A stretch of 64,000 nucleotides of DNA from Oscillospiraceae bacterium (GCA_009777725.1 WRLG01000017.1:1-64000), one strand, 5' to 3'; shown: positions 1 through 8,391, counted from the stretch's first letter. Notes: generated from the sequence alone by a model not told the origin. Numbers and translations are program-made.

Positions 1-90
1 TCACCATTACTAATTATAATTCGCTTATATTCGTTGTTTGAAACCGTAACACCGAATAGTTAATAAGCTGAATTACTTCTCTAACAAGAA

Positions 91-130
91 CAACGCATTT
101 GTACACGTGCGTTGTTTTTGTTTTTTTTAA
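91..130 (+). terminator. Rho-independent terminator of an upstream gene
   Basis: The inverted repeat CAACGCA / TGCGTTG with a short loop is followed by a long T-rich run. It would end transcription arriving from outside the window before the hexuronate operon promoter. Confidence 0.8.
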
Positions 131-151
131 TCGATATTAAATTAAAATAAA

Positions 152-180
152 TTGACAAATTTAAAATTTTAAGGTATAAT
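152..180 (+). promoter_or_regulatory. Consensus sigma-A promoter of the hexuronate operon
   Basis: TTGACA at 152-157 is separated by exactly 17 bases from TATAAT at 175-180. It is the only perfect promoter seen upstream of the eda-kdgK-uxuB-uxuA genes, so it probably drives the whole cluster. No operator palindrome was recognised around it. Confidence 0.85.
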
Positions 181-219
181 AATGATGAAGCATAAAAGTC
201 CTTTAAGGAGGTGAAAAAT

Positions 220-405
220 ATGGCGACTTCACTCGAAACAAGAGAAAAGAACAGGCAGCATCTTAACTCACTGCTAAAAGTTAAAAAGCTTAATTTACCC
301 TCAGTTGTAATCGGTCTGCAACAGGAAATCGAGGACGCAGTAGTTTTAATGGACCAAGAAGATGTTTCTTGGGTTGAAAAAATTGTTGGTATATCAGCGT
401 TATAG
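220..405 (+). CDS. Small protein of unknown function, first gene of the hexuronate operon
   Basis: This 61-residue soluble protein is not recognised. The start is ATG 220 because a complete TAAGGAGGTGA ribosome site lies at 204-214. It has no membrane segment or signal peptide; the middle is hydrophobic and acidic (VVIGLQQEIEDAVVLMDQED). The next gene has a near-identical start context (GGTGAAAARTATGGCGAC) and also begins MAT, so the two may be a diverged pair. Their place between a consensus promoter and eda suggests high expression with the sugar-acid genes, but no role can be assigned. Confidence 0.6.
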   Translation: MATSLETREKNRQHLNSLLKVKKLNLPSVVIGLQQEIEDAVVLMDQEDVSWVEKIVGISAL

Positions 406-438
406 TATTAGAAGCTTTGTTCATAGGGGGTGAAAAGT

Positions 439-582
439 ATGGCGACCAAAATTGACTACGTAGCATTAATAAGACCGCTTCAAACAATCCTTAAAAGCGA
501 CAAAATTAATTCGGACGACAAAATTGAAATGGTATTAGAGGTTATGGCGGAGATATTAAAGCAAGCGGAGAAAGAATCTTAA
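439..582 (+). CDS. Small protein of unknown function
   Basis: This 47-residue protein starts at ATG 439 behind a GGGGGTGAAAA ribosome site. It is charged and probably helical (SDDKIEMVLEVMAEILKQ near the C-terminus). It lies between the previous small gene and eda, 25 bases before the eda start. Length, start context and composition resemble those of its upstream neighbour. No family was recognised; a short adaptor or regulatory peptide is possible but is only a guess. Confidence 0.55.
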   Translation: MATKIDYVALIRPLQTILKSDKINSDDKIEMVLEVMAEILKQAEKES

Positions 583-607
583 ATTTAAAATGAGGAGCGT
601 GAAAGCT

Positions 608-1246
608 ATGTCTGCTTCGGCTGATATTTTTCAAAAAATAAAACAAACCAGGGTGATTCCTGTTGTTACAATTAACAATACGGGGGATGCGTTGCCGCTT
701 GCCAAGGCTTTGTGTGACGGGGGGCTTCCCTGCGCCGAAATTACTTTTAGGACACAAGCCGCCGAGGAAAGTATGCGGCTGATTGCCGCCGAATACCCGC
801 AAATGCTGATTGGAGCGGGAACGATTCTGACACCCGAACAAGCGGACAAAGCAAAAGCGGCGGGCGCGAAATTTATAGTCAGCCCGGGGCTTAACCCGAG
901 AGTTGTCGAGCATTGCCGGAGTATAGGAGTGCCTATGATACCCGGTTGCATGACGCCGTCTGACATAGAGCGGGCGATTGAATTAGGGCTTAGCACCGTC
1001 AAATTCTTCCCGGCAGAAGCGGCGGGCGGGCTGAAAATGCTCAAAGCGTTATCCGCCCCCTACCCAAACATAGAATTTATGCCGACTGGCGGGATTACAG
1101 ACAAAAATATTACGGAATATCTAAGCTTCAATAAAGTCATAGCCTGCGGCGGCAGTTTCATGGTCTCAAACGAGCTTATAGCCGCCGGAGATTTCAGCAA
1201 AATAACCGAGCTAACCGCTAAATCAGTCGAAGTTTGCAAGGTTTAA
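608..1246 (+). CDS. eda: 2-keto-3-deoxy-6-phosphogluconate (KDPG) aldolase
   Basis: The enzyme splits KDPG into pyruvate and glyceraldehyde 3-phosphate, the last step of hexuronate breakdown and of the Entner-Doudoroff route. The 212-residue protein has the usual family length and is a single class I aldolase barrel. The Schiff-base lysine is in STVKFFPAEA, the catalytic glutamate in AEITFRT, and the phosphate site includes PTGGI. An in-frame ATG at 590 overlaps the GAGGAG ribosome site, so ATG 608 is chosen. It is followed 27 bases later by kdgK, the kinase that makes its substrate. Confidence 0.93.
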   Translation: MSASADIFQKIKQTRVIPVVTINNTGDALPLAKALCDGGLPCAEITFRTQAAEESMRLIAAEYPQMLIGAGTILTPEQADKAKAAGAKFIVSPGLNPRVVEHCRSIGVPMIPGCMTPSDIERAIELGLSTVKFFPAEAAGGLKMLKALSAPYPNIEFMPTGGITDKNITEYLSFNKVIACGGSFMVSNELIAAGDFSKITELTAKSVEVCKV

Positions 1247-1273
1247 AAAAGTATTTATTAAGGGGAATGTGTT

Positions 1274-2293
1274 ATGAGAGTTGTTACTTTTGGTGAAATC
1301 ATGCTTAGGCTTGCGCCTCACGGGTATGATAGGTTTGTTCAAAGCGAGAGTTTTTTGGCTACATACGGCGGGGGAGAGGCGAACGTAGCCGTTTCGCTCT
1401 GCAATTACGGGCTTGACGCGGCTTTTGTTACCAAACTGCCCGGTCATGAAATAGGGCAATGCGCCGTTAATTCCCTGCGTAAATACGGCGTTGACACGGG
1501 GCTTATAGCACGTGGCGGCGAGCGTGTCGGCATTTATTATCTCGAAAAAGGTGCAAGCCAAAGAGCAAGTAAGGTGATATACGACCGTGCGGGTTCGTCC
1601 ATTGCGGCGGCGGGTGCGGAGGATTTTGACTGGGGGAAAATCTTTGAAAATGCCGATTGGTTTCATTTTACGGGGATTACGCCCGCTCTGGGCGACAATG
1701 TAGCCGCAATCTGCATGGATGCACTCAAAGAAGCGAAACGCCGCAATGTCAAAGTAAGCTGTGATTTAAATTACCGCAATAAGCTTTGGAGCAAGGCAAA
1801 AGCAGGGGAAGTTATGGCGGGGCTTTGCGAATACGTAAACGTCTGCATATCCAATGAGGAGGATGCACATGATGTTTTCGGGATTCAAGCAGACGGCGTA
1901 GATGTTACAAAAGGCGAAGTCAACCACGATTCTTACATTGACGTCGCCAAAAAACTTACCGACCGTTTCGGCTTTGAGAAAACGGCAATCACGCTGAGAA
2001 CCTCCCTATCCGCAAACGATAACAACTGGGCGGCAATGCTCTATGAAAACGGCAAGGCATATTTCAGCAAGTCATATAATATGCACATAGTAGACCGAGT
2101 AGGCGGCGGCGACAGCTTCGGTGCGGGCTTGATTTATTCCGCTTTGAGCGGCTATGAACCGCAAAAAGCCATCGAATTTGCCGTTGCGGCAAGTTGCCTG
2201 AAGCATAGCATTGAGGGCGATTTTAATCTGGTTTCGGTTGATGAGGTTAATAAGTTGGCACAGGGGGATGCTTCGGGGAGGGTTCAACGATAA
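1274..2293 (+). CDS. kdgK: 2-keto-3-deoxygluconate kinase (PfkB family)
   Basis: This ribokinase-fold sugar kinase would phosphorylate 2-keto-3-deoxygluconate to KDPG, the substrate of the adjacent aldolase. The 339-residue length is normal. The N-terminal GGGEANVA substrate motif and the C-terminal PfkB signature RVGGGDSFGAGL, with its catalytic Asp, are intact. The ribosome site is AAGGGGA at 1260-1265. PfkB kinases are hard to assign to a substrate from sequence alone; the specificity here is inferred from its position between eda and uxuB. Confidence 0.9.
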   Translation: MRVVTFGEIMLRLAPHGYDRFVQSESFLATYGGGEANVAVSLCNYGLDAAFVTKLPGHEIGQCAVNSLRKYGVDTGLIARGGERVGIYYLEKGASQRASKVIYDRAGSSIAAAGAEDFDWGKIFENADWFHFTGITPALGDNVAAICMDALKEAKRRNVKVSCDLNYRNKLWSKAKAGEVMAGLCEYVNVCISNEEDAHDVFGIQADGVDVTKGEVNHDSYIDVAKKLTDRFGFEKTAITLRTSLSANDNNWAAMLYENGKAYFSKSYNMHIVDRVGGGDSFGAGLIYSALSGYEPQKAIEFAVAASCLKHSIEGDFNLVSVDEVNKLAQGDASGRVQR

Positions 2294-2368
2294 TGAGCTT
2301 TTCCCATCGCTCGTAAGGCATAATATGCTCCGTAAAGGAGTATAGAAAGCGAAAGGCAGGTGAATATT

Positions 2369-2584
2369 ATGACATTTGAGGAGAGGAAAGAAAATCTTCG
2401 CATTGAGTTTGATAAAGATGTCGAATATTTTAAACAAATGCTTGAAGAACTGGACAGCAATGGGTGTTTTAACGACAGATTTCCGAATGACGGCATTGCT
2501 TATGAAACCGAAGACATGCTTGACAGTATATTGCGGTTTGAAGATTGTTTAAGCGACCCTGCAAATTTAGCTTTTTGGAGATGA
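2369..2584 (+). CDS. Hypothetical protein, passenger gene 1 in the hexuronate operon
   Basis: This is a 71-residue acidic, probably helical protein with no recognisable domain. A GTG at 2360 is in frame but lies inside the AGGCAGGTGA ribosome site, so ATG 2369 is preferred. The next gene begins 6 bases after its stop, which suggests a two-gene unit. Neither belongs to a known sugar-acid pathway; they sit between kdgK and uxuB, which are usually contiguous, so they look inserted. Confidence 0.6.
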   Translation: MTFEERKENLRIEFDKDVEYFKQMLEELDSNGCFNDRFPNDGIAYETEDMLDSILRFEDCLSDPANLAFWR

Positions 2585-2589
2585 TTTAA

Positions 2590-3090
2590 TTGTTAAAGGA
2601 TAAGAGTATCTATATGGAATTGCGCGGAAATTACAGTACGGATATATTTCCGATTCGCATAACCTATTTGCATAGAATGTTAGATACTTTCTTGAAGCAA
2701 ACATCTGCCGAAAAAGATGCAATAATCAGCGAAAATTTACTTTGCCATTTAGTTATTGATTATTTCGCCGATGTTATGAGGGTAAAGGATTTTCATAATA
2801 TTTCTTATACGAGCTATGAAAAAATTATTTCCTATACCGCTTATTGGCTGTATAGGCGCAAACCTCTGCAAGTTTCATCAAGCCGTGTTAATGACAAATA
2901 TTCTTTTATTAATGAAGCATTTATATCCGGTTTTATAGCAGACAGCATTTCAGAATTGCTGGGCGGTCAATACATATCCAATAACATTAAAGAACATTTG
3001 TTTTACCATCTTAAATACAGGTCAGTCGATGCTCAGAATTTAGAAATGATGATTAAATTCTGTGCTTCAGTATCAAAAATGAAATATTAG
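2590..3090 (+). CDS. Hypothetical protein, passenger gene 2 in the hexuronate operon
   Basis: This 166-residue protein begins at TTG 2590, 9 bases after a GGAG at the end of the preceding gene, which implies translational coupling. It is aromatic-rich, without signal peptide or clear membrane helix. No motif was recognised. With its partner it is more AT-rich than the flanking enzymes, consistent with acquisition. A toxin-immunity or phage-defence role is possible for such small cotranscribed pairs, but nothing in the sequence shows it. Confidence 0.6.
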   Translation: MLKDKSIYMELRGNYSTDIFPIRITYLHRMLDTFLKQTSAEKDAIISENLLCHLVIDYFADVMRVKDFHNISYTSYEKIISYTAYWLYRRKPLQVSSSRVNDKYSFINEAFISGFIADSISELLGGQYISNNIKEHLFYHLKYRSVDAQNLEMMIKFCASVSKMKY

Positions 3091-3101
3091 GGAGTGTGTA
3101 T

Positions 3102-4565
3102 ATGTTAAACTTAAATATCAAAGGCTTATCCGAAGCTGAAAAATGGGAACAAGCGGGGGTTAAAATCCCTTGCTATGACATGGAGAAATTAGCGGAACGC
3201 ACTATGCGAAGCCCTCGCTGGGTTCATTTCGGGGCGGGGAATATTTTCAGAGGGTATATCGCCGCTATAGCCGATAATTTGCTTGAAAAGAATGAAATCG
3301 ATACGGGGATTATCGCCGTTGAAACATTCGATACCGACATTATCGAAAAAATCTTTAAGCCGTTTGATAATCTTGCCCTTTCGGTAAAGCTTTTTGCGGG
3401 CGGTTCTAGTGAAAAGCAGGTAATCGGCGGGGTTGCACAGTCGTTCACGGCACAGGGTAATGATTTTGAGGAGCTGAAAGCAATATTCAAAAAAGATACC
3501 CTCCAAATGGTAAGTTTTACCATTACCGAAAAGGGATACGGCGGCGAAATTATGCGAATTTTGTCGGAACTGCTTTATGAGCGGTTTAAGGCGGGCGGGG
3601 CGGCTCTTGCCCTTGTGAGCATGGATAATTTTCAGGAAAACGGCGAGCGGCTCAAAAGTGCAGTCCTTGAAGCGGCGGGCGGCTTGGGCGAGGATTTTAG
3701 ACGCTATATAAACGAAAAAGTTTCGTTCCCTTGGAGCATGATAGATAAAATCACCCCTCGTCCGTCCGGGGAAATAGGGGCAGAGCTCACTTCTAAAGGC
3801 ATAGGCGGCATGGAGGCTATTGTTACCTCAAAAAATACTTATATCGCCCCATTTGTCAACTCCGAGGCGGCAGAATACTTAGTTATTGAGGACAATTTCC
3901 CCAACGGCAGACCGCCGCTGGAAAAAGCCGGCGTTTATATGACGGACAGGGAAACGGTTAGCTTGACGGAGCGAATGAAAGTCACCGCTTGCCTTAATCC
4001 GCTTCATACGGCACTTGCGGTTTTCGGCTGTTTGCTGGGTTATACCTCTATTTGGGAAGAGATGAAAAATAAAGATTTGCTTGCTTTGGTTAAAAAAATC
4101 GGCTATGACGAGGGCTTGAAAACGGTTGTTTCCCCGAAAATAATCGACCCCGAAAAGTTCATAGACGAGGTCATAAACGAGCGTTTGCCCAACCCCTTTA
4201 TCCCCGACACACCGCAAAGAATAGCGACAGACACAAGCCAGAAAATCCCCGTAAGATTTTGCAATACAATCAGAGCCTACCAAAAAGAGGGCAACGCCGA
4301 AAAGCTTGTCGCAATCCCGCTCGCCATAGCCGCATGGCTTCGCTATTTGCAAGGCTCGGACGACAGTCACACCCCCTTCACAATCAGCCCCGACCCCATG
4401 CTCTCAAAACTTCAAGGCATGAAGCCCGAAGATATTCTGCTTGAAAAGGCTATTTTTGATACAGACCTATCCAACGGCGGGCTTGATGCTAAAATTCTTG
4501 GGTTTTATGAGAGAATGACGGAAAAGGGCGGGGTTGCTGGGACGCTTGCAGAAGAATTAAAATAA
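3102..4565 (+). CDS. uxuB: Fructuronate reductase / mannonate oxidoreductase (mannitol dehydrogenase family)
   Basis: This NAD-dependent long-chain polyol dehydrogenase should interconvert fructuronate and mannonate. The 487-residue protein has the Rossmann motif HFGAGNIFRGY near residue 46 and the family core TPRPSGEIGAELTSKGI in the middle, followed by the all-alpha C-terminal domain. ATG 3102 is chosen over the in-frame GTG 3096, which lies within the GGAGTG ribosome site. Context with uxuA, kdgK and eda makes fructuronate more likely than mannitol or altronate, though family members overlap in sequence. Confidence 0.88.
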   Translation: MLNLNIKGLSEAEKWEQAGVKIPCYDMEKLAERTMRSPRWVHFGAGNIFRGYIAAIADNLLEKNEIDTGIIAVETFDTDIIEKIFKPFDNLALSVKLFAGGSSEKQVIGGVAQSFTAQGNDFEELKAIFKKDTLQMVSFTITEKGYGGEIMRILSELLYERFKAGGAALALVSMDNFQENGERLKSAVLEAAGGLGEDFRRYINEKVSFPWSMIDKITPRPSGEIGAELTSKGIGGMEAIVTSKNTYIAPFVNSEAAEYLVIEDNFPNGRPPLEKAGVYMTDRETVSLTERMKVTACLNPLHTALAVFGCLLGYTSIWEEMKNKDLLALVKKIGYDEGLKTVVSPKIIDPEKFIDEVINERLPNPFIPDTPQRIATDTSQKIPVRFCNTIRAYQKEGNAEKLVAIPLAIAAWLRYLQGSDDSHTPFTISPDPMLSKLQGMKPEDILLEKAIFDTDLSNGGLDAKILGFYERMTEKGGVAGTLAEELK

Positions 4566-4598
4566 TTGTCAATTCTCAATTTTCAATTGTCAATTGGA
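4564..4598. repeat. Degenerate TCAATTG heptamer array
   Basis: Four to five tandem copies of a TCAATTG/TCAATTC/TCAATTT unit fill the gap between uxuB and the Rpn-type gene. At least eight other intergenic gaps of this window hold the same array type. Confidence 0.75.
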
Positions 4599-4617
4599 AT
4601 AAGAAAGGAGGCTTACC

Positions 4618-5451
4618 ATGACTGAACTGAAAGTAAAACCCAAAATCGACATTGCGTTTAAGAAAATCTTCTCAGAGAACTTGGACTTATTAAAGTCGCT
4701 TGTTTCTGCGGCGTTAGGATTTGATGCGAAAAAAGTTGAGCTTTGCCCCAATGAGATACCCCCTGCCGAAGTAGAGCATAAGTTTTGTAGGCTTGACTTG
4801 CGTGTGAGAGTTGACGGACAGGAGATTGATATTGAAGTACAATGTTATAAGCGTGATGATTTTCAGGCGCGTGCCGAGTATTACTCAAGCTTGATGTTCA
4901 CAAGGTTACACAAAGGCGAAAATTACACTAAAATCCCGAAAACTGTCTTGATTAATATCGTTGATTATCCCGTGTTTAACTGCAAGGAGTATCACTCCGT
5001 GTTCGTGAATATGGAGGTGAATCGGCATGAAGTGTTGACCGACAAAAAGGTGATTCACTTTTTTGAACTAGGCAAGATTCCGTCGCTTGAAGATTCTAAA
5101 AATAACATTGAACTGTGGCTTAATCTAATCAATGCCGATTCCGAAGAAAAAATTGAGGCGTTGGAAACAGTGCCGATTGACGAAATTAAGAAAGCAGTTG
5201 GTGAGGTAAAGCGGCTTAATCGCGACAGGAAATTTATTATCACTACCGAGGCGCGTGAAAATGCACTGAGAGAAGAAATGTCTGCTTTGTCTGCGGCTCT
5301 TGATACGGGCATTAAAATGGGACGTGAAGAAGGACGTGAAGAAGAGAGATTTGACATTGCGCGTAATATGCTTACCGAAAATATGCCTCTTGATATTATT
5401 GGTAAACTCACGGGGCTATCAATCAAAGCAATTGAAAACTTACGGATGTAA
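4618..5451 (+). CDS. Rpn-family PD-(D/E)XK nuclease (transposase-like)
   Basis: This 277-residue protein belongs to the recombination-promoting nuclease / PD-(D/E)XK family once annotated as putative transposase. The N-terminus KIDIAFKKIFSEN and the core RLDLRVRVDGQEIDIEVQ, which holds the Asp and the ExQ of the nuclease site, are typical. The C-terminus has the usual charged stretch (GREEGREEERFDIA) and a short helix-turn-helix-like tail. The start is set by AAAGGAGG at 4606-4613. It sits inside the hexuronate operon as a passenger and is bounded on one side by a heptamer array. Confidence 0.85.
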   Translation: MTELKVKPKIDIAFKKIFSENLDLLKSLVSAALGFDAKKVELCPNEIPPAEVEHKFCRLDLRVRVDGQEIDIEVQCYKRDDFQARAEYYSSLMFTRLHKGENYTKIPKTVLINIVDYPVFNCKEYHSVFVNMEVNRHEVLTDKKVIHFFELGKIPSLEDSKNNIELWLNLINADSEEKIEALETVPIDEIKKAVGEVKRLNRDRKFIITTEARENALREEMSALSAALDTGIKMGREEGREEERFDIARNMLTENMPLDIIGKLTGLSIKAIENLRM

Positions 5452-5473
5452 TAAAAAAAGGAGTAAGTTCGTT

Positions 5474-5542
5474 ATGAAAATGATTTTCAGATGGTTCGGC
5501 ACAGGGCGTGATACAATCCCATTATCGAGGACGGTTTTATGA
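5474..5542 (+). pseudogene. Duplicated 5' end of uxuA (22 codons) fused to an unrelated gene
   Basis: The stretch 5474-5526 repeats the first ~53 bases of uxuA (6273-6325) with a handful of mismatches, so both begin MKMIFRWFGTG. After about 18 codons homology stops and the frame ends at 5542. Its TGA overlaps the ATG of the JAMM-domain gene (ATGA), and it has its own AAAAGGAG ribosome site. This appears to be the scar of an insertion or tandem duplication in front of uxuA. It may still act as a translated leader for the next gene. Confidence 0.8.
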
Positions 5543-6030
5543 TTAGTATTAATTCAGAGGATTACATCAAAAAGTTCAGCGGAATCACGTCAACATCGAC
5601 AGGAGATAAAAGAATTGCGGAATTTGCAAAACAGGCTATTATTGACAACTATGGGTTGATAACAGAAGATGTTTACTTTTTAAATGTTAACGATGGTAAG
5701 CTCATATCACACAAAAAGCTTGGCGAATATGGCGGCAGTATTGAATTACCGTCAACTAAAGAAAAGTTAATAGCATTACATAATCACCCTAATAGTGTAT
5801 CTTTCAGCTTTAAGGACTTTGTAACCGTCAATAACAATCCCGAAATCAAAACAATGATTGCGGCAGGTCATGACGGTACTGTTCACATATTGGCTGTAGA
5901 GAACGGCGAGAGGTTGGATTTAACCGACAAAAATGATTTTGAATACTACTACAGGCAATGGGCGATTGCTTATATTGAAAATGGCGGGGATTTTGGGGCA
6001 AATTCAAAATTTACAGAAGAATTGGGGTGA
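5539..6030 (+). CDS. JAB/MPN (JAMM) metalloprotease-like protein
   Basis: This 163-residue protein carries a JAMM-type zinc motif: H81-x-H83-P followed by S90 and D93 (LHNHPNSVSFSFKDF), after an acidic strand that could supply the glutamate. JAMM domains cleave isopeptide or peptide bonds next to ubiquitin-like or tail sequences, and in prokaryotes also occur in RadC and phage assembly proteins. The start overlaps the stop of the copied uxuA leader, so translation is probably coupled. A small acidic gene follows after 7 bases. The substrate is unknown; assignment rests on the motif alone. Confidence 0.65.
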   Translation: MISINSEDYIKKFSGITSTSTGDKRIAEFAKQAIIDNYGLITEDVYFLNVNDGKLISHKKLGEYGGSIELPSTKEKLIALHNHPNSVSFSFKDFVTVNNNPEIKTMIAAGHDGTVHILAVENGERLDLTDKNDFEYYYRQWAIAYIENGGDFGANSKFTEELG

Positions 6031-6037
6031 ACTTTTT

Positions 6038-6247
6038 ATGTTAAGTAATAATAAAAAAGTAATCAACATATATGAAAAGCCTATTGAGCTAATGACGCAA
6101 GCAGAGAGAGATGAACATTTCTTATCCTCGTTCCGTATGTCATATGACGATTTTGTAAAGGAATATTGCAATAAAGGGGCTGATATAGGTGCGAATATAC
6201 GAAAACAAATGACAATGAGGAGTGAGGGGCAAGAAAATAGAAGCTAG
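6038..6247 (+). CDS. Small partner protein of the JAMM cassette
   Basis: This 69-residue polar protein starts at ATG 6038 behind GGGGTGA, which overlaps the stop of the JAMM gene. It includes LMTQAERDEHFLSSFRMSYDDFVKEYC-like helical, acidic sequence (residues ~19-45). No family was recognised. The tight spacing implies a two-gene unit with the JAMM protein; it could be its substrate, regulator or antitoxin-like partner, which is inference only. It ends 25 bases before uxuA. Confidence 0.6.
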   Translation: MLSNNKKVINIYEKPIELMTQAERDEHFLSSFRMSYDDFVKEYCNKGADIGANIRKQMTMRSEGQENRS

Positions 6248-6272
6248 GAATGAAAAAAGGAGGAATAATCTA

Positions 6273-7346
6273 ATGAAAATGATTTTCAGATGGTTCGGAA
6301 CAGGTCATGATACAATCCCGCTCTCATATATAAGGCAGATTCCGGGCGTTGAGGGCGTTGTTACAAGCCTTTTGAGCAAGGCGGCGGGGGAGGTTTGGGA
6401 GACGGATGAAATTGCGGGGATGCATAAAACCGTAACCGACTCGGGGCTTAAACTGGAGGTAATCGAAAGCGTTAATATCCATGAGGATATTAAACTGGGG
6501 CTGCCGTCACGGGATTTGTATATCGAAAATTATATTAAGACAATGGAGCGGCTCTCGAAAATAGGGATTAAAGTGATTTGCTATAATTTCATGCCCGTTT
6601 TGGATTGGGCAAGGAGCAATCTTTATCATGATTTGGGCGACGGCTCTAATACCATGTTTTTCAACGCCGATTTTATAAAAACTACAACGCCGAAAGCTCT
6701 GGCGGATAAATACGCCGCCGACAGCGGAGGCATCGCCCTGCCGGGCTGGGAACCCGAGCGGCTGAAAAAAATTGAGGCGACTATAGAGCAATACAGCACT
6801 ATGACGCAGGAGCAATATTTCGCAAACGCAAAATATTTCCTCGATGCGATTATCCCTCACGCAGAGAAGCTTGATATAAAAATGGCAATCCACCCGGACG
6901 ACCCGCCGTTTTCAATCTTCTCATTGCCCAGAATGATTAATTCACGGGAAAATATCGAGAAATTTTTGAGTTTAAACAAAAGCCGCCATAACGGCTTAAC
7001 CCTCTGCACGGGCAGTATAGGAGCGAATTGCGACAACGACACCCCCGCTATTATCAGAGAATTTTCAGACCGTATACATTTTGCACATATAAGAAACCTT
7101 AAATTTACCGAGGGCGGAAGCTTTTATGAATCGGCTCACCCGACAGCTTGCGGCTCACTTGATATGTATGCCATTGTCAAGGCTTTTCATGACAGCAAAT
7201 TCGAGGGCTACGCCCGCCCCGACCATGGTAGAATGATTTGGGATGAAAAAGGCAGACCGGGGTACGGGCTGTACGACCGCGCTTTGGGAATTACTTATCT
7301 GCTCGGACTGTGGGAGGCTTTGGAAAGAAACCAAAGGAATCATTAA
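6273..7346 (+). CDS. uxuA: Mannonate dehydratase
   Basis: The enzyme dehydrates D-mannonate to 2-keto-3-deoxygluconate, the substrate of KdgK. The 357-residue TIM-barrel protein has the family N-terminus FRWFGTGHDTIPL, the metal-site segments MAIHPDDPP and HIRNLKF, and the C-terminal YARPDHGRMIWDE. ATG 6273 follows an AAAGGAGGA site; an in-frame upstream extension overlaps the previous gene and is not expected. It completes the pathway UxuB-UxuA-KdgK-Eda. The 5' end has a decayed copy 800 bases upstream. Confidence 0.93.
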   Translation: MKMIFRWFGTGHDTIPLSYIRQIPGVEGVVTSLLSKAAGEVWETDEIAGMHKTVTDSGLKLEVIESVNIHEDIKLGLPSRDLYIENYIKTMERLSKIGIKVICYNFMPVLDWARSNLYHDLGDGSNTMFFNADFIKTTTPKALADKYAADSGGIALPGWEPERLKKIEATIEQYSTMTQEQYFANAKYFLDAIIPHAEKLDIKMAIHPDDPPFSIFSLPRMINSRENIEKFLSLNKSRHNGLTLCTGSIGANCDNDTPAIIREFSDRIHFAHIRNLKFTEGGSFYESAHPTACGSLDMYAIVKAFHDSKFEGYARPDHGRMIWDEKGRPGYGLYDRALGITYLLGLWEALERNQRNH

Positions 7347-7351
7347 ATCGT

Positions 7352-7411
7352 CATAACGCGCAATATTTCGTAGGGGCGACCGCCCTCGGTCGCCCGAAGT
7401 AATGCGTTATG
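7352..7411. repeat. Palindromic intergenic repeat
   Basis: Outer arms CATAACGC / GCGTTATG enclose the inner palindrome GGGCGACC-GCCCTC-GGTCGCCC, preceded by TTTCGTAGGGG. The CGTAGGGG lead is shared with elements near 12.4, 48.8, 50.5 and 62.5 kb, so this is one of a family of short dispersed palindromic elements. Confidence 0.7.
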
Positions 7412-7453
7412 GTGCTTGGTGATGTTGAAAATTTACAGTATCGGAGGATGTAT

Positions 7454-8275
7454 ATGGAAAATACTATTGTAAAAACAACTACATTTCGTGACTATCCGGG
7501 CGGTGAAGTCATTCTTGAAGAAATGCAGGATGGAAGGAAACATATCCGTAAATTGCATAAAAGTATTGACGAAGAATGGGATGCTCTGTGTTTTCTGCAA
7601 GGAGCAGGAATAAACATACCCGAACTATATAAAAAAGATGAAAATGGCTTGTATATGCAATATATAGACGGAGGAATGTTGTGGGACAATTATCAAGCCG
7701 CTGATACGGCAACACAGCATGATTTAATAGAAAAGTTCGCAAAGTTATTATATAATTTACACGACATAACACCCAAAGACGCGCCGCCTTTTGATGGATT
7801 TATTAAAAATGAATTTTCAGAGATAAAAACGATTATAGAAGAAAAACAAATAGATGGTTATAAAGATATTCTATATAAACTTGAAGGATTATCTGTTGGT
7901 ATTAATGAAAATCCGCCTTGTTATGTGCATAGGGATTATCATGTTTGGAATGTTTTGATGGATAATAGCCAAAAGCTATACCTTATTGACATGGAATTGA
8001 CACAGGGCGATTTCCGCTTTGATGCTGGCTGGACTTATATGTTACAAAGCAGAACTTCGGTACACGACAAAAGGCACGGTGAAATAGCAAAAGCATTTTT
8101 AGCAGAGTATTATAAATTAAGACCGGAAACCTCCGCTGATATTGAATTTTTCATGCAATTAGCTAATTTCCGCTGGCTTGTTAATGTAGCACCCATAAAA
8201 AAGACGGATAAACATCGATTCCCTAAAATGAAGGCTATAGCGGAACAAGCTATTGAGGCGTTTCTTAATAATTAA
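7454..8275 (+). CDS. Aminoglycoside phosphotransferase (APH) family kinase
   Basis: This 273-residue protein has the protein-kinase-like fold of APH/choline kinases. The catalytic loop is HRDYHVWNVLMD, with the catalytic Asp and the Mg-binding Asn. The DFG-equivalent is LIDMELTQGD. The start is placed at ATG 7454, 6 bases after GGAGG; an ATG at 7448 is too close. Substrates of this family include aminoglycosides, homoserine, sugars and choline; none can be chosen here. It is the last gene before a strong terminator, after a palindromic repeat. Confidence 0.8.
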   Translation: MENTIVKTTTFRDYPGGEVILEEMQDGRKHIRKLHKSIDEEWDALCFLQGAGINIPELYKKDENGLYMQYIDGGMLWDNYQAADTATQHDLIEKFAKLLYNLHDITPKDAPPFDGFIKNEFSEIKTIIEEKQIDGYKDILYKLEGLSVGINENPPCYVHRDYHVWNVLMDNSQKLYLIDMELTQGDFRFDAGWTYMLQSRTSVHDKRHGEIAKAFLAEYYKLRPETSADIEFFMQLANFRWLVNVAPIKKTDKHRFPKMKAIAEQAIEAFLNN

Positions 8276-8345
8276 AAGATTACTTGAAAAATCAAGCAAT
8301 GATACAGGTGACGATATATAATTTTTATGTTTACAAAAAATAAGC

Positions 8346-8391
8346 AAAAAAAAAAAAACCGCGTTATAACCAACTATAACGCGGTTTTTTT
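8346..8391. terminator. Bidirectional rho-independent terminator
   Basis: A perfect 12-bp stem, AACCGCGTTATA (8357-8368) with TATAACGCGGTT (8375-8386), is flanked by a run of A on the left and of T on the right. It closes the hexuronate operon. Confidence 0.9.

Noticed and set aside
95-115. CACGTG in the first 120 bases as parS
   Set aside because: It is the loop of the terminator hairpin and lacks the outer TGTT/AACA arms.
4564-4598. Heptamer arrays as a CRISPR
   Set aside because: Units are 7 bases, degenerate and without spacers of constant length, and no cas gene was seen.
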